Shown here one piece after another: positions 25,654-36,165 of a DNA stretch of 64,000 nt. The position numbers and the translations under genes were made by a program. The notes under the pieces were generated by a model, which was not told the DNA's origin, made no database searches, and worked only from the letters and a program-made list of their open reading frames with translations. The DNA is from Pseudomonas kribbensis. Its GTDB lineage: Bacteria; Pseudomonadota; Gammaproteobacteria; Pseudomonadales; Pseudomonadaceae. The first letter of the stretch is position 1; each line of letters opens with the position of its first letter. The stretch lies in NCBI RefSeq assembly GCF_003352185.1, contig NZ_CP029608.1:434001-498000 (forward strand), read 5' to 3'.

Positions 25654-28216
25654 CTCTCAAGTACAGCCAGAGACTCTGTCCGAGTATCTGGCGCATCTGC
25701 CGATGACCGACGAGCAGCGCGCGGAACTCGCGGGCTGCCAGTCCTTCAGCGAATTGCATCAACGCCTGTCGTCCTCGACGTTCGACGCACCGACCGAAGC
25801 CGCCCAGGCTTCGGTGGGCAAGCGCCTGACCCTGAGCACCGCCGAAGAGCTGGAAGACGCGGAAATGCTGGTGCTCGACGCCAGCGGCCGGGTCAGCCTC
25901 AAGGCTACGCCGCCGATCCGTCGGACCAAGGTCGTGCCGGAGCCGTGGCGCACCAACATCCTGGTGCGTGGCTGGCGTCGCCTGACCGGCCGGACCAATC
26001 CGCCGCAGCCGCCGAAAGACCAGAACGTGCTGCCAGCCGCCCGCTGGCGCACCGTCGGTTCGATCCGTCGCTACATCCTGCTGATCCTGATGCTCGGCCA
26101 GACCATCGTCGCCGGCTGGTACATGAAAGGCATCATGCCGTACCAGGGCTGGTCGTTCGTCGATCTGGAAGAAGTCCTGCATCAACCGTTGCTGCAGACC
26201 GCCACGCAAGTGCTGCCGTATGCGCTGCAGACCAGCATCCTGATCATGTTCGGGATTTTGTTCTGCTGGGTGTCGGCCGGTTTCTGGACCGCGCTGATGG
26301 GCTTCCTCGAGTTGCTCACCGGTCACGATAAATACCGGATCTCCGGTAAAAGTGCCGGCAACGAGCCGATTCCGAAAGACGCGCGCACCGCACTGGTGAT
26401 GCCGATCTGCAACGAAGACGTGCCTCGGGTGTTCGCCGGTCTGCGCGCGACCTTCGAGTCCGTTGCGGCCACCGGTGACCTGGACCGTTTCGACTTCTTC
26501 GTGCTCAGCGACAGTAACGACACCGATATCTGCGTTGCCGAGCAACAGGCCTGGCTGGATGTCTGCCGTGAAGCCAAGGGCTTCGGCAAGATTTTCTATC
26601 GCCGCCGTCGCCGTCGCGTCAAACGCAAGAGCGGCAACCTCGACGACTTCTGCCGTCGCTGGGGCGGTGATTACAAGTACATGGTCGTACTCGACGCCGA
26701 CTCGGTGATGAGCGGCGAGTGCCTGACCAGTCTGGTGCGCCTGATGGAAGCCACGCCGGACGCCGGCATCATCCAGACCGCGCCGCGCGCTTCGGGCATG
26801 GACACGCTGTATGCACGCATGCAGCAGTTCGCCACTCGCGTTTACGGCCCGCTGTTCACCGCCGGCCTGCACTTCTGGCAGCTGGGTGAATCCCACTACT
26901 GGGGTCACAACGCGATCATCCGCATGAAGCCGTTCATCGACCACTGCGCCCTGGCGCCGTTGCCGGGCAAAGGTGCGTTCTCCGGTGCGATCCTCTCCCA
27001 CGACTTCGTCGAAGCCGCGCTGATGCGCCGTGCCGGCTGGGGCGTGTGGATTGCCTACGACCTGCCGGGCAGCTACGAAGAACTGCCGCCGAACCTGCTC
27101 GACGAGCTCAAGCGTGACCGTCGCTGGTGCCACGGCAACCTGATGAACTTTCGCCTGTTCCTGGTAAAAGGCATGCACCCGGTGCACCGCGCGGTGTTCC
27201 TGACCGGCGTGATGTCTTACCTGTCGGCGCCGCTGTGGTTCTTCTTCCTGGTGTTGTCGACGGCGCTGCTGGCGGTGAACACGCTGATGGAGCCGCAGTA
27301 TTTCATGGAGCCACGCCAGCTCTATCCGCTGTGGCCGCAATGGCATCCGGATAAAGCGGTCGCGCTGTTCTCGACGACTATCGTGCTGCTGTTCCTGCCG
27401 AAGCTGTTGAGCATCATCCTGATCTGGGCCAAGGGCGCGAAAGAGTTCGGCGGCAAGTTCAAGGTGACCCTGTCGATGCTGCTGGAGATGCTGTTCTCCA
27501 TGCTGCTGGCGCCGGTGCGGATGATTTTCCACACCCGTTTCGTTCTGGCCGCGTTCCTTGGCTGGGCCGCGACCTGGAACTCGCCGCAGCGTGACGACGA
27601 CTCCACGCCATGGAGCGAGGCGGTCAAGCGCCACGGTCCGCAGACCCTGCTGGGCTTCCTCTGGGCGCTGCTGGTGATCTGGCTGAACCCGAGCTTCCTG
27701 TGGTGGCTGGTGCCGATCGTCGGTTCGCTGATGCTGTCGATTCCGGTGTCGGTGATTTCCAGCCGTGTGGGCCTGGGCCTCAAGTCCCGTGACGAGAGCC
27801 TGTTCCTCATCCCTGAGGAATACAATCCGCCACAGGCGCTGCTGGCCACCGATCAGTACACCCACGAAAACCGCTGGCACGCGCTGAACGACGGCTTCGT
27901 CCGCGCCGTGGTCGATCCGCAGCAGAACGCCCTGGCGTGCTCGCTGGCGACCTCGCGTCACGGTCAGGCCGAGCCGATCGAGTGGTTGCGTCAGGAACGT
28001 GTGCGTCACGCGATCAAGGTCGGCCCGGCCGGGCTGAACAACCATGATCGCCTGCAACTGCTGAGCGACCCGGTGGCCCTGGCTCGTCTGCACGAGCAAG
28101 TGTGGGCCGAAGGTCACGCCGAGTGGCTGGACGCATGGCGGGCCTCGGTGAAAGCCGATCCCCATGCGCCGCTGCTGCCGCTCAAGCCTGTGAGCCTGCA
28201 GGCACAACCGGCCTGA
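25646..28216 (+). CDS. opgH: Osmoregulated periplasmic glucan glucosyltransferase H
   Basis: An 856-residue inner-membrane family-2 glycosyltransferase that polymerises glucose from UDP-glucose into linear beta-1,2 chains and exports them. It has an N-terminal cytoplasmic stretch, paired membrane segments (about 140-230), and a catalytic domain with [15 protein letters not shown] and the acceptor motif [11 protein letters not shown], followed by four or more C-terminal membrane helices and a cytoplasmic tail. The start overlaps the opgG stop by 8 bases, so the two are tightly coupled. A strong terminator follows within 6 bases. Confidence 0.96.
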   Translation: MSNSQVQPETLSEYLAHLPMTDEQRAELAGCQSFSELHQRLSSSTFDAPTEAAQASVGKRLTLSTAEELEDAEMLVLDASGRVSLKATPPIRRTKVVPEPWRTNILVRGWRRLTGRTNPPQPPKDQNVLPAARWRTVGSIRRYILLILMLGQTIVAGWYMKGIMPYQGWSFVDLEEVLHQPLLQTATQVLPYALQTSILIMFGILFCWVSAGFWTALMGFLELLTGHDKYRISGKSAGNEPIPKDARTALVMPICNEDVPRVFAGLRATFESVAATGDLDRFDFFVLSDSNDTDICVAEQQAWLDVCREAKGFGKIFYRRRRRRVKRKSGNLDDFCRRWGGDYKYMVVLDADSVMSGECLTSLVRLMEATPDAGIIQTAPRASGMDTLYARMQQFATRVYGPLFTAGLHFWQLGESHYWGHNAIIRMKPFIDHCALAPLPGKGAFSGAILSHDFVEAALMRRAGWGVWIAYDLPGSYEELPPNLLDELKRDRRWCHGNLMNFRLFLVKGMHPVHRAVFLTGVMSYLSAPLWFFFLVLSTALLAVNTLMEPQYFMEPRQLYPLWPQWHPDKAVALFSTTIVLLFLPKLLSIILIWAKGAKEFGGKFKVTLSMLLEMLFSMLLAPVRMIFHTRFVLAAFLGWAATWNSPQRDDDSTPWSEAVKRHGPQTLLGFLWALLVIWLNPSFLWWLVPIVGSLMLSIPVSVISSRVGLGLKSRDESLFLIPEEYNPPQALLATDQYTHENRWHALNDGFVRAVVDPQQNALACSLATSRHGQAEPIEWLRQERVRHAIKVGPAGLNNHDRLQLLSDPVALARLHEQVWAEGHAEWLDAWRASVKADPHAPLLPLKPVSLQAQPA

Positions 28217-28221
28217 TGAAG

Positions 28222-28247
28222 AACCCCGCGAAAGCGGGGTTTTTTTT
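28222..28247 (+). terminator. Terminator of opgGH
   Basis: CCCCGC (28224-28229) and GCGGGG pair around GAAA, followed by eight T residues, 6 bases after the opgH stop. Confidence 0.93.
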
Positions 28248-28404
28248 GCCTGCCGAATGCTGGCATCGGTCAGCCACTCATGAAAAAACCTTGTGCAAAC
28301 GGACGAGTGCGTTAGCATCCGTCCCCGAATTGGCGCACCCGGACACTTTTGTCCATCTCTGTCGGTTTTCGCGCCGCAAACGCAATGGTTTTGGGGACTT
28401 GAAG

Positions 28405-29202
28405 ATGAAGAAGTATCTGTCGATGCTGCTGGTCGGCGTCACGGCACTGGTTGCAGTCAATGCGGCGCAGGCCGGCGCAATCGATGACGCGGTCAAGCGC
28501 GGCACCTTGAAAGTCGGCATGGACCCGACCTACATGCCGTTCGAGATGACCAACAAGCGCGGAGAGATCATCGGTTTCGAAGTCGACATCCTCAAAGCCA
28601 TGTCCAAGGCCATGGGCGTCAAGCTGGAGCTGGTTTCGACCGGTTACGACGGCATCATCCCGGCGCTGATGACCGACAAGTTCGACATGATCGGCAGCGG
28701 CATGACCCTGACCCAGGAACGCAACCTGCGCCTGAACTTCAGCGAACCGTTCATCGTGGTCGGCCAGACCCTGCTGATTCGCAAGGAGCTGGAAGGCACC
28801 ATCAAGTCCTACAAAGACCTGAACACCGCCGACTACCGCATCACCTCCAAGCTCGGCACCACCGGCGAAATGGTCGCCAAAAAACTCATCGCCAAGGCCA
28901 AGTACCACGGCTACGACAACGAGCAGGAAGCCGTGCTCGACGTGGTCAACGGCAAGGCCGACGCCTTCATCTACGACGCGCCGTACAACGTGGTGGCGGT
29001 GAACAAGGTCGGCGCCGGCAAGCTGGTGTTCCTCGACAAGCCGTTCACCTACGAGCCGCTGGCCTTCGGCCTGAAGAAGGGTGATTACGACAGCATCAAC
29101 TTCATCAACAACTTCCTGCACCAGATCCACGAAGACGGCACCTACGATCGCATCCATGACAAGTGGTTCAAGAGCACCGAGTGGCTCAAGGACATGGAAT
29201 AA
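28405..29202 (+). CDS. Polar amino-acid ABC transporter, periplasmic binding protein
   Basis: A 265-residue SBP_bac_3 protein. The signal MKKYLSMLLVGVTALVAVNAAQAG leads into AIDDAVKRGTLKVGMDPTYMPFEMTNKRGEIIGFEVDIL, the standard opening of this class. MTLTQERNLRLNFSEPF and the ligand-binding Arg region TSKLGTTGEMVAKKL follow. The ATG at 28405 has GGGGACTTGAAG upstream and gives a clean signal; the frame is open earlier only through the opgH terminator. The substrate within the polar amino acids cannot be read from sequence. Permease and ATPase genes follow beyond a REP pair. Confidence 0.93.
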   Translation: MKKYLSMLLVGVTALVAVNAAQAGAIDDAVKRGTLKVGMDPTYMPFEMTNKRGEIIGFEVDILKAMSKAMGVKLELVSTGYDGIIPALMTDKFDMIGSGMTLTQERNLRLNFSEPFIVVGQTLLIRKELEGTIKSYKDLNTADYRITSKLGTTGEMVAKKLIAKAKYHGYDNEQEAVLDVVNGKADAFIYDAPYNVVAVNKVGAGKLVFLDKPFTYEPLAFGLKKGDYDSINFINNFLHQIHEDGTYDRIHDKWFKSTEWLKDME

Positions 29203-29231
29203 GCGCTGGTCAGACTGACCGCGTCGCGCCC

Positions 29232-29299
29232 ATCGCCAGCAGGCTGGCTCCCACATTGGAATGCGTTTCCCTGTGGGAGCGAGCCTGCTCGCGATAGCG
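29232..29299. repeat. Mixed REP pair between binding-protein and permease genes
   Basis: The left unit (29232-29255) is the CCAGCAGGCTGG subtype and the right unit (29272-29299) the GCGAGCCTGCTCGC subtype, so the arms pair imperfectly. It begins 29 bases after the stop of the binding-protein gene. Confidence 0.85.
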
Positions 29300-29339
29300 G
29301 CCTCCCCCGGCGACACAACTTTCGGATTTCGCTAAACCC

Positions 29340-30299
29340 ATGAAACAGAAAAAAGCCCAATGGCCCTGGCACGTCCTGACCGTGCTGGTGCTGGTCGGCC
29401 TGGCTGGCGCGCTGTATTACGCCACGTCGCTGATGTCCTACGAATGGCGCTGGAACCGCGTGCCGCAGTACTTCGCCTATCAGGCCGAGGAAACCCAGCG
29501 CGCCACCGACATTTCCACCGTCAGCGAACTGGTGCGCAAGGGCGGCAGCGCGCAAGTCACCCTGCGCAACGATGCCGGTGACGAGCAGCACCTGATCGTC
29601 GACGAAAACAGCCTGCAATTCGCCCAGGGCGACGATGTGGCCGAAGGTGACGTTGTGGGTGTAACCCGGCATTGGGCGGCGGGGCCGCTGCTGTGGGGCC
29701 TGTGGACGACGCTTTGGCTGTCTGTGGTGTCCGGCGTGCTGGGGCTGCTGATCGGTCTAGCGACCGGGCTGTGCCGCTTGTCGAGTAACCCGACCCTGCG
29801 CGACCTGTCGACGATCTACGTCGAACTAGTACGCGGCACGCCGCTGCTGGTGCAGATCTTCATTTTCTACTTCTTCATCGGCACGGTGATGAACCTGTCC
29901 CGGGAGTTCGCCGGGATCGCCGCGCTGTCGCTGTTCACCGGCGCCTATGTGGCGGAAATCATCCGTTCCGGCGTGCAGTCGATTGCCCGTGGCCAGAACG
30001 AAGCAGCCCGCTCGCTGGGTTTGAGCGCCGGCCAGTCGATGCGTCATGTGGTGCTGCCGCAAGCGTTCAAACGTGTGCTGCCGCCGCTGGCCGGTCAGTT
30101 CATCAGTCTGGTGAAAGACACCTCGCTGGTATCGGTGATTGCGATTACCGAGCTGCTGAAAAGCGGTCGTGAAGTCATCACCACCTCGTTTTCGCCGTTC
30201 GAAATCCTGTTCTGCGTGGCCGGTCTGTACCTGTTGATCAACCTGCCGCTGTCGAAAATCGCCAGCCGGCTTGAGCGGAGGCTCGCGCAAAGTGATTGA
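29340..30299 (+). CDS. Polar amino-acid ABC transporter, permease
   Basis: A 319-residue HisM/GlnP-type inner-membrane protein. A first hydrophobic helix (about 8-28) is followed by a charged, apparently periplasmic stretch of about 85 residues (including [18 protein letters not shown]) before the usual core with five further helices. The core shows [19 protein letters not shown] and the EAA loop [33 protein letters not shown]. Most family members are 220-250 residues, so the inserted N-terminal domain is notable. It overlaps the ATPase gene by 8 bases. Confidence 0.92.
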   Translation: MKQKKAQWPWHVLTVLVLVGLAGALYYATSLMSYEWRWNRVPQYFAYQAEETQRATDISTVSELVRKGGSAQVTLRNDAGDEQHLIVDENSLQFAQGDDVAEGDVVGVTRHWAAGPLLWGLWTTLWLSVVSGVLGLLIGLATGLCRLSSNPTLRDLSTIYVELVRGTPLLVQIFIFYFFIGTVMNLSREFAGIAALSLFTGAYVAEIIRSGVQSIARGQNEAARSLGLSAGQSMRHVVLPQAFKRVLPPLAGQFISLVKDTSLVSVIAITELLKSGREVITTSFSPFEILFCVAGLYLLINLPLSKIASRLERRLAQSD

Positions 30300-31026
30300 A
30301 GTCCGCGATCTGGTAAAAGTCTTCGACACCCGTGGTCAGGTGGTGCGCGCCGTGGATCATGTCAGCACCAATGTGGCCAAGGGCGAAGTGCTGGTAGTGC
30401 TCGGCCCGTCCGGTTCCGGCAAGTCGACCTTCCTGCGCTGCCTCAATGGCCTGGAAGAGTTCGATTCCGGTTCGGTGAGCATCGACGGCCTGCAACTGGC
30501 CGACCCGAAAACCGACGTCAACGCCTACCGCCGTGAAGTCGGCATGGTGTTCCAGCACTTCAACCTGTTCCCGCACATGACCGTGCTGGAAAACCTCTGC
30601 CTGGCGCAGAAAGTCGTGCGCAAGCGCGGCCAGAAGGAAAGCGAGGCCAAGGCTTTGGCGTTGCTGGAGAAGGTCGGCATCGCCCAGAAGGCCCGCGAAT
30701 ACCCTTCGCGTCTGTCTGGCGGTCAGCAGCAGCGCGTGGCGATTGCCCGGGCGCTGGCAATGGACCCCAAAGTCATGCTGTTCGACGAGCCGACCTCGGC
30801 CCTCGACCCGGAAATGGTCGGTGAAGTGCTGGACGTGATGAAGAATCTGGCTGTGGAAGGCATGACCATGGTCTGCGTGACCCACGAAATGGGCTTTGCC
30901 CGGGAAGTGGCGGACCGGGTGCTGTTCTTCGATCACGGCAAACTGCTGGAAGATGCTTCGCCGACGGAATTCTTCGACGCGCCGAAGGATCCGCGAGCCC
31001 AGGCGTTCCTGCGGCAAGTCCTCTAA
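30292..31026 (+). CDS. Polar amino-acid ABC transporter, ATP-binding protein
   Basis: A 244-residue HisP/GlnQ-type ATPase. Walker [12 protein letters not shown]-loop [18 protein letters not shown], signature [16 protein letters not shown], Walker [14 protein letters not shown] and switch CVTHEMGFA are all intact. The GTG at 30292 was chosen because GGAGG lies 10 bases upstream and [11 protein letters not shown] is the normal opening; an upstream TTG at 30271 would add seven residues. The start lies inside the permease gene. A strong bidirectional terminator follows. Confidence 0.95.
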   Translation: MIEVRDLVKVFDTRGQVVRAVDHVSTNVAKGEVLVVLGPSGSGKSTFLRCLNGLEEFDSGSVSIDGLQLADPKTDVNAYRREVGMVFQHFNLFPHMTVLENLCLAQKVVRKRGQKESEAKALALLEKVGIAQKAREYPSRLSGGQQQRVAIARALAMDPKVMLFDEPTSALDPEMVGEVLDVMKNLAVEGMTMVCVTHEMGFAREVADRVLFFDHGKLLEDASPTEFFDAPKDPRAQAFLRQVL

Positions 31027-31036
31027 ACGCAAGGCA

Positions 31037-31069
31037 AAAAAAATCGCAGCCAATGGCTGCGATTTTTTT
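31037..31069. terminator. Bidirectional terminator
   Basis: A long perfect stem (A-run plus TCGCAGCC against GGCTGCGA plus T-run, loop AAT) lies between the ATPase gene and the convergent chemoreceptor gene, with T-runs on both strands. Confidence 0.93.
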
Positions 31070-31080
31070 GTTTGCGCGGT

Positions 31081-32997
31081 TTAAACCTTGAACCGGCCCA
31101 CCAGCGTTTGCAGGTGAGTGCCCAGGCGCGCCAGTTCGACGCTGGACGCCGCCGTCTCTTCACTCGCTGCCGACGTCTGATCCGACACATCCCGCACGTT
31201 CAGCACGCTGCGGTTGATCTCTTCGGCCACGGCGCTCTGCTGTTCGGCCGCCGCGGCGATCTGCTGGTTCATCGCCTGAATCGCCGAGACGGTGCGGGTG
31301 ATGCTTTCCAGCGAACCACCGGCACGGCGGGTCAGCTCGACGCTGCTGTCGGTCAGGGTGCGGCTGTTGTCCATGATCGTCGCCACTTGCTGGGTGCCGT
31401 TCTGCAGACCGACGATCAGCTCTTCGATCTCTTCGGTGGACTTCTGGGTGCGCTGGGCGAGGCTGCGGACTTCGTCGGCGACTACCGCAAAACCGCGACC
31501 GGCTTCACCGGCACGGGCCGCTTCGATGGCGGCGTTGAGGGCCAGCAGGTTGGTTTGCTGGGCCACGGATTTGATCACGTCGAGCACGCTGCCGATCTTG
31601 TCGCTTTCGCGCTTGAGCTCGCCCATGGCTTCCGTGGAGTGGCCGACTTCAGTGGCCAGACGTTCGATCTGGGCGATGGCTTCACCGACGACCTTGTCAC
31701 CTTCGCGGGCCTGCTGGTCAGCCGCGACGGCGGCTTCCGAAGCTTCCTCGGCGTTGCGTGCGACTTCCTGAACGGTGGCGGCCATTTCGTTCATGGCGGT
31801 GGCGACCTGATCGGTCTCGACTTTCTGATTGTTCACGCCGGCGCTGGTCTGTTCGGTCACGGCGGACAGTTCTTCAGCGGCGCTGGCGATCTGGGTGACG
31901 CCGTCGCTGATGCCGCCGATCAGTTCGCGCAGACCCTGGGTCATGCTCTGCATCGAGCGCTGCAGCTGGCCGAGTTCGTCGCGGCGCTGGGAAATCAGGT
32001 TGTGGGTCAGGTCGCCGGAAGCTACGCGCTCGGCGACTTTCAGGGTCTGGTTCAGCGGAATGATGATCTGCCGGGTGATCGCCCAGGCGGCCAGCAGGCC
32101 GAAAGCCACGGCCAGCAGGGTGGCGATCAGCAGCTGATTCTTGGCGCTGGCGGCGTCGGTGTCGCGAACGACGGTCTGGGATTCGGTGAGCTGCTTGCTG
32201 ACATCGAGCAGGATGTCGCCCTGCACCGACATACGGGCCAGAGCCTTGGCGCTGGCCACCTGGGAGTCGCGGAACTGGCTGACGGCAGCGCGATAAGCCT
32301 TGAGCGAGTCGGTGGCCTGTTGCAGGTTGGCGATGTGTTGCTCAGGCAGTTTGGCCGGCAGGGTCTCGAGGTTTTTCAGGGCGTTGTCGATGGCGTCGAG
32401 GGCCGGTTGCTCGGCTTCGGTCTTGCCGCTGTAGGTGTAGCCACGGACCTGGAAGCGCGCCTGCTGGATCAGTTTGCTCAGGTCGATCACCGCGTTGAAC
32501 TGGGCAACGCTGTCGCCCTGCAGCATGGATTTCTCGACTTCGGCGACCTTGGCCACGGCGTTGTCGGCGGTGGCGCCCAGCTTGCTGCGGGCATCTTCGC
32601 GGTTGGCGCCGGCCTGCACCATGTCGGCGAAGGCGCGTTTGTACTCGGCGACGGCCGCCAGTTGCTGATCGACTTTCGTGGCGTCCGACGGTTGCTCGAT
32701 CAGGCTGCGGGCGGTTTGCAATCCGCTGTCGAGTTTACCGAGCAGGTCATTGACCGCGCCCGGGCCTTGTTCGCCGCGACGCATTTCGTAGTCGAGACGC
32801 GCCAGACGCAAGTCCTTGGTCAGCTCGTTGAGGCTGGAGATGAAACCGAGTTTGTCACCGCGGCTGATGATGCCGCTCATGCCGGTCCAGCCGGTGAAGG
32901 TGATCAACAGCGTCAGCAGCAGCACCAGGCCGAAACCGATGCCCAGCTTGCGTTTGACGCTGACGTTTCCAAGATTCTCGGCTAACCAACGGTACAT
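31081..32997 (-). CDS. HBM-domain methyl-accepting chemotaxis protein
   Basis: A 638-residue chemoreceptor. TM1 (about 15-37) precedes an all-helical periplasmic region of about 240 residues with [36 protein letters not shown] and [19 protein letters not shown], the helical-bimodular (HBM) type seen in McpS-like receptors for TCA-cycle acids. TM2 (about 287-308), HAMP and the signalling hairpin tip [21 protein letters not shown] follow. The ligand is not deducible. The transcript starts beside rsmE, on the same strand, after a GC-rich stem. Confidence 0.9.
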   Translation of the reverse strand: MYRWLAENLGNVSVKRKLGIGFGLVLLLTLLITFTGWTGMSGIISRGDKLGFISSLNELTKDLRLARLDYEMRRGEQGPGAVNDLLGKLDSGLQTARSLIEQPSDATKVDQQLAAVAEYKRAFADMVQAGANREDARSKLGATADNAVAKVAEVEKSMLQGDSVAQFNAVIDLSKLIQQARFQVRGYTYSGKTEAEQPALDAIDNALKNLETLPAKLPEQHIANLQQATDSLKAYRAAVSQFRDSQVASAKALARMSVQGDILLDVSKQLTESQTVVRDTDAASAKNQLLIATLLAVAFGLLAAWAITRQIIIPLNQTLKVAERVASGDLTHNLISQRRDELGQLQRSMQSMTQGLRELIGGISDGVTQIASAAEELSAVTEQTSAGVNNQKVETDQVATAMNEMAATVQEVARNAEEASEAAVAADQQAREGDKVVGEAIAQIERLATEVGHSTEAMGELKRESDKIGSVLDVIKSVAQQTNLLALNAAIEAARAGEAGRGFAVVADEVRSLAQRTQKSTEEIEELIVGLQNGTQQVATIMDNSRTLTDSSVELTRRAGGSLESITRTVSAIQAMNQQIAAAAEQQSAVAEEINRSVLNVRDVSDQTSAASEETAASSVELARLGTHLQTLVGRFKV

Positions 32998-33077
32998 GCG
33001 ACGACTCCCCTCGGACCACTAATTGGACTTATGGAGACTGTATCGGCTGGATGATGGCAATCTGTAACGCGATTTGT

Positions 33078-33097
33078 CCGGCGCCGAATGGCGCCGG
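33078..33097 (-). terminator. GC-rich stem after rsmE
   Basis: CCGGCGCC pairs perfectly with GGCGCCGG around GAAT, 6-25 bases past the rsmE stop on the minus strand. No T-run follows, so termination may be partial. Confidence 0.5.
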
Positions 33098-33102
33098 CAG
33101 GT

Positions 33103-33810
33103 TCAGAACAGGCGGGCGAGCAGGGCGGTGACGGCGGTTTCGACCCGCAGGATGCGATCGCCGAGCTGTACCGGTTGCAGGCCGGATTTGCCCAGCAGAT
33201 CGATTTCGTAGGGAATCCAGCCACCTTCCGGGCCGATGGCCAGGGTCACCGGTTCGCTCAGGGCGCGGGGGCAGGGCGGGAAGTTGCCGGGGTGGCCGAC
33301 CAGACCGAGGGTACCGTCGGTGATGGCCGGCAGGCGATCTTCAACGAACGGCTTGAAGCGCTTCTCGATGATGATTTCCGGCAGCACGGTATCCCGGGCC
33401 TGTTCGAGGCCGAGGATCAGGTTCTCGCGAATGGCTTCAGGCTCCAGGAACGGCGTCTGCCAGAAGCTCTTCTCGACGCGATAGCTGTTGACCAGAATCA
33501 CCTTCGACACACCCATGGTCGCCACGGTCTGGAACACCCGGCGCAGCATCTTCGGGCGTGGCAGGGCGAGTACCAGGGTCAGCGGCAGTTTGGCCGGCGG
33601 TGGCTGATCGAGGGTGACCTGCAGCTCGGCTTCGCCCGCTTCCAGACGCAGCAGCTCGGCCGAGCCCATCAAGCCGTTGATGCGCCCGACCCGCAGGCTG
33701 TCGCCGACTTCCGAGCGATGGACTTCCTGCATATGGGTCAGGCGCCGGTCGCGCAGCACGACGCGGTCGGCCGCAATGAAATCGGCCTCTTCGAGCAACA
33801 GCAGGTTCAT
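33103..33810 (-). CDS. rsmE: 16S rRNA (uracil-1498-N3)-methyltransferase
   Basis: A 235-residue SPOUT-class methyltransferase that modifies U1498 of 16S rRNA with SAM. An N-terminal PUA-like part ([31 protein letters not shown]) is followed by the knotted domain with LAIGPEGGW and [12 protein letters not shown], the SAM-binding trefoil-knot signatures. It overlaps tatC by 4 bases, making it the last gene of the tat unit. Confidence 0.95.
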   Translation of the reverse strand: MNLLLLEEADFIAADRVVLRDRRLTHMQEVHRSEVGDSLRVGRINGLMGSAELLRLEAGEAELQVTLDQPPPAKLPLTLVLALPRPKMLRRVFQTVATMGVSKVILVNSYRVEKSFWQTPFLEPEAIRENLILGLEQARDTVLPEIIIEKRFKPFVEDRLPAITDGTLGLVGHPGNFPPCPRALSEPVTLAIGPEGGWIPYEIDLLGKSGLQPVQLGDRILRVETAVTALLARLF

Positions 33811-34595
33811 GGCTGGGTCGCTGGCGGCTGGTCGTTATGGTCGTCGACGGTTTCGTCCGGGCGCTCGCGCTTGCTGACCAGGCTGCCGAACAGAATGCCG
33901 ACTTCAAACAGCATCCACATCGGTACGGCCAGCAGGGTCTGGGAGAAGATGTCCGGCGGGGTCAGGATCATGCCGACCACGAAGCAGCCGATGATCACGT
34001 ACGGGCGGATCTTCTTCAGGTATTTGACGTCGACCACGCCGATCCACACCAGCAACACCACGGCCACCGGGATTTCAAACGCCACGCCGAAGGCGAAGAA
34101 CAGCGTCATGACGAAATCGAGATAGCTGGTGATGTCGGTCATCATTTCCACACCGGCCGGGGTGGCCGAGGCGAAGAACTTGAAGATCAGCGGGAACACG
34201 AAGAAGTAGGCGAACGCCATGCCGGTGTAGAACAGCAGGATGCTGGAAATCAGCAACGGCACTGCGACACGCTTCTCGTGCTTGTACAGGCCCGGCGCGA
34301 TGAAGCCCCAGATCTGATGCAGGATCACCGGGATCGCGAGGAACAGCGAGACCATCATCGTCAGCTTCAGCGGCGTCAGGAACGGCGACGACACGTCGGT
34401 GGCGATCATCGTCGCGCCGGCTGGCAGGTACTGGCGCAGCGGCGTCGAGACGAAGGTGTAGATCTGCTGGGTGAAGGCGAACAACCCGGCGAAGATGATG
34501 AAGATCGCCGCGACGCAACGCAGCAGGCGGGTGCGCAACTCGGTGAGGTGCGATACCAGCGGCATGTGCTGGTCGTTTTCGGGGAGATCGCTCAT
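33807..34595 (-). CDS. tatC: Twin-arginine translocase subunit TatC
   Basis: A 262-residue, six-helix inner-membrane protein that binds the twin-arginine signal peptide together with Tat[18 protein letters not shown] with the conserved E and R of the N-terminal signal-recognition site, [11 protein letters not shown] and [20 protein letters not shown] are typical. Start and stop overlap tatB and rsmE by 4 bases each. The short C-terminal tail is polar ([12 protein letters not shown]). Confidence 0.97.
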   Translation of the reverse strand: MSDLPENDQHMPLVSHLTELRTRLLRCVAAIFIIFAGLFAFTQQIYTFVSTPLRQYLPAGATMIATDVSSPFLTPLKLTMMVSLFLAIPVILHQIWGFIAPGLYKHEKRVAVPLLISSILLFYTGMAFAYFFVFPLIFKFFASATPAGVEMMTDITSYLDFVMTLFFAFGVAFEIPVAVVLLVWIGVVDVKYLKKIRPYVIIGCFVVGMILTPPDIFSQTLLAVPMWMLFEVGILFGSLVSKRERPDETVDDHNDQPPATQP

Positions 34596-35044
34596 GGGGC
34601 TCGCGGCGGCAAAGTGGAGTCGTGAGGAGCTGGCGCAACAGGCGCAGCCGCAGGTGCAACGGGTTCGACAGGCTTCATGATCGGCGTAGCTTCAGCGGCT
34701 GCGGCAGAGACGTGTTCGACGCTCGCCGGTTGCTCCGCAGCGGGAGCCGAAGGCGTCTGTTCTGCGACTGGCTGCACGGGCGTCGGCTCCTGCTGAACCG
34801 GTGGCGTGAAGATCTTCCGCGCCTCCTGCTCCAGCGACAGGATGTGTTCGTTGTGCAGTTGCCGACGGATTTCGTCGGCACCGATTTCACGTTCAACTTC
34901 CTGTTTGATCGCGTTGAAGCTGCGCTTCAGCCGCCCGACCCACAGGCCGGCGGTGCGCGCGGCACCCGGCAAACGCTCGGGGCCCAACACCAGCAGGGCA
35001 ACGAGGCCGACGAGCAGCAGTTCAGAGAAGCTGATACCAAACAT
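34592..35044 (-). CDS. tatB: Twin-arginine translocase subunit TatB
   Basis: A 150-residue protein with a single N-terminal helix. [26 protein letters not shown] contains the conserved Glu and the GPxRLP hinge, followed by the amphipathic helix ([19 protein letters not shown]). The rest (from about 85) is a Pro/Ala/Glu-rich, probably disordered tail. TatB forms the receptor complex with TatC. It overlaps tatC by 4 bases and follows tatA by 10 bases. Confidence 0.96.
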   Translation of the reverse strand: MFGISFSELLLVGLVALLVLGPERLPGAARTAGLWVGRLKRSFNAIKQEVEREIGADEIRRQLHNEHILSLEQEARKIFTPPVQQEPTPVQPVAEQTPSAPAAEQPASVEHVSAAAAEATPIMKPVEPVAPAAAPVAPAPHDSTLPPRAP

Positions 35045-35054
35045 TAGTCAGTGC

Positions 35055-35333
35055 TCACACGTCTTTGCGGATCGGCTCTTCGACTTTCTGCGCCTGCACG
35101 TCGATGGTGTGCGGCGGGTTGGCCTGAGCGGTGGCTTGCGGCTGGACCGGTGGCACCGGCTGCGCAGGCGTGACGGTCGGATCGGCCGGTTTTTCGTCGT
35201 CGTTCATGGCTTTACGGAAGCCCTTGATCGATTCGCCGACGTCAGTGCCGAGGTTTTTCAGTTTCTTGGTGCCGAACACCAGCACCACGACAACCAGAAT
35301 GACGATCCAGTGTTTCCAGTCAAAAATGCCCAT
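35055..35333 (-). CDS. tatA: Twin-arginine translocase subunit TatA
   Basis: A 92-residue pore-forming subunit. [29 protein letters not shown] carries the short membrane helix and the FGxxKL hinge; an amphipathic helix ([13 protein letters not shown]) and a Pro-rich acidic tail follow. It lies 25 bases after the hisE stop, so it is probably cotranscribed with the histidine genes. AGAGAGGAACAGC precedes the ATG. Confidence 0.97.
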   Translation of the reverse strand: MGIFDWKHWIVILVVVVLVFGTKKLKNLGTDVGESIKGFRKAMNDDEKPADPTVTPAQPVPPVQPQATAQANPPHTIDVQAQKVEEPIRKDV

Positions 35334-35358
35334 GTTGCTGTTCCTCTCTAAAAGTTGT

Positions 35359-35691
35359 TCAGGCGGACGGACGCGAGGCTTTCTCGACGTGTCCGGACAG
35401 GCCGAAGCGACGATCCAGTTCGTCGAGTACAGCCTGCGGATGCTGCCCCAGCTGGGCGAGCATGACCATGCTGTGGAACCACAGGTCGGCGGTCTCGTAG
35501 ATCACGTCGCTACAGTCACCGCTGACGGCGGCGTCCTTGGCGGCAATGATCGTTTCGACCGACTCTTCGCCGACCTTTTCCAGAATCTTGTTCAGGCCCT
35601 TGTGATACAGACTAGCTACATATGAGCTGTCGGCAGCAGCGCCCTTGCGCTCTTCAAGTACCTGAGCGAGGCGGGTCAGGGTGTCACTCAT
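35359..35691 (-). CDS. hisE: Phosphoribosyl-ATP pyrophosphatase
   Basis: A 110-residue, all-alpha MazG-like enzyme for the second step of histidine biosynthesis (PR-ATP to PR-AMP and pyrophosphate). The Mg-binding helix motif [15 protein letters not shown] and the [18 protein letters not shown] segment are clear. It starts within the last codons of hisI (8-base overlap). In enterics HisE and HisI are fused; separate adjacent genes are usual in Pseudomonas. Confidence 0.96.
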   Translation of the reverse strand: MSDTLTRLAQVLEERKGAAADSSYVASLYHKGLNKILEKVGEESVETIIAAKDAAVSGDCSDVIYETADLWFHSMVMLAQLGQHPQAVLDELDRRFGLSGHVEKASRPSA

Positions 35692-36085
35692 GTTTGTGTC
35701 CTGCGGAGTAGATTGCGTGCGGGTCTTTCAATACCGGGTCGACCGTTTTCCAGTCGCCGTTTTCGAAGACGCGGTAGAAGCAGCTCTGACGGCCGGTATG
35801 GCAAGCGATGTCGCCAATCTGTTCGACCATCAGGATGATCACGTCGGCGTCGCAGTCCAGACGCATTTCATGCAGGGTCTGCACATGGCCGGACTCTTCG
35901 CCCTTGCGCCACAGCTTGCCACGGGAACGTGACCAGTAGATGGCACGGTTTTCGGATGCGGTCAGCTCCAGGGCTTCGCGGTTCATCCAGGCCATCATCA
36001 ACACGCGTCCGGTCTTGTGATCCTGGGCAATCGCCGGCACCAGGCCATCGGCATCCCACTTGATCTCGTCCAGCCAGTTTTTCAT
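35684..36085 (-). CDS. hisI: Phosphoribosyl-AMP cyclohydrolase
   Basis: A 133-residue enzyme for the third step of histidine biosynthesis. [18 protein letters not shown] has the Mg-binding Asp cluster and the Zn-binding Cys; [12 protein letters not shown] supplies the other Zn ligands. ATG 36085 ([10 protein letters not shown]) was preferred over ATG 36109 because it matches the family N-terminus and length. It overlaps hisE by 8 bases and follows ubiB by 80 bases. The biosynthetic pair lies 15 kb from the histidine-degrading hut genes, with no regulatory link visible. Confidence 0.95.
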   Translation of the reverse strand: MKNWLDEIKWDADGLVPAIAQDHKTGRVLMMAWMNREALELTASENRAIYWSRSRGKLWRKGEESGHVQTLHEMRLDCDADVIILMVEQIGDIACHTGRQSCFYRVFENGDWKTVDPVLKDPHAIYSAGHKHE

Positions 36086-36165
36086 CTTCGACTCCGACAG
36101 CGAACCCACACTTCAATAGTCGGGTTCAGGCGTTGAAACAGTGTGCCAGCCGATCACGCAACTGG

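Noticed and set aside
25319-28318. 999-codon open frame antisense to opgH
   Set aside because: It mirrors opgH codon structure in high-GC DNA, has His/Arg/Gln-rich low-complexity composition, no recognisable domain, and opgH is certain. The same holds for other long antisense frames (8395-10350, 16300-17907, 46721-48328, 49746-51632, 56973-58970).
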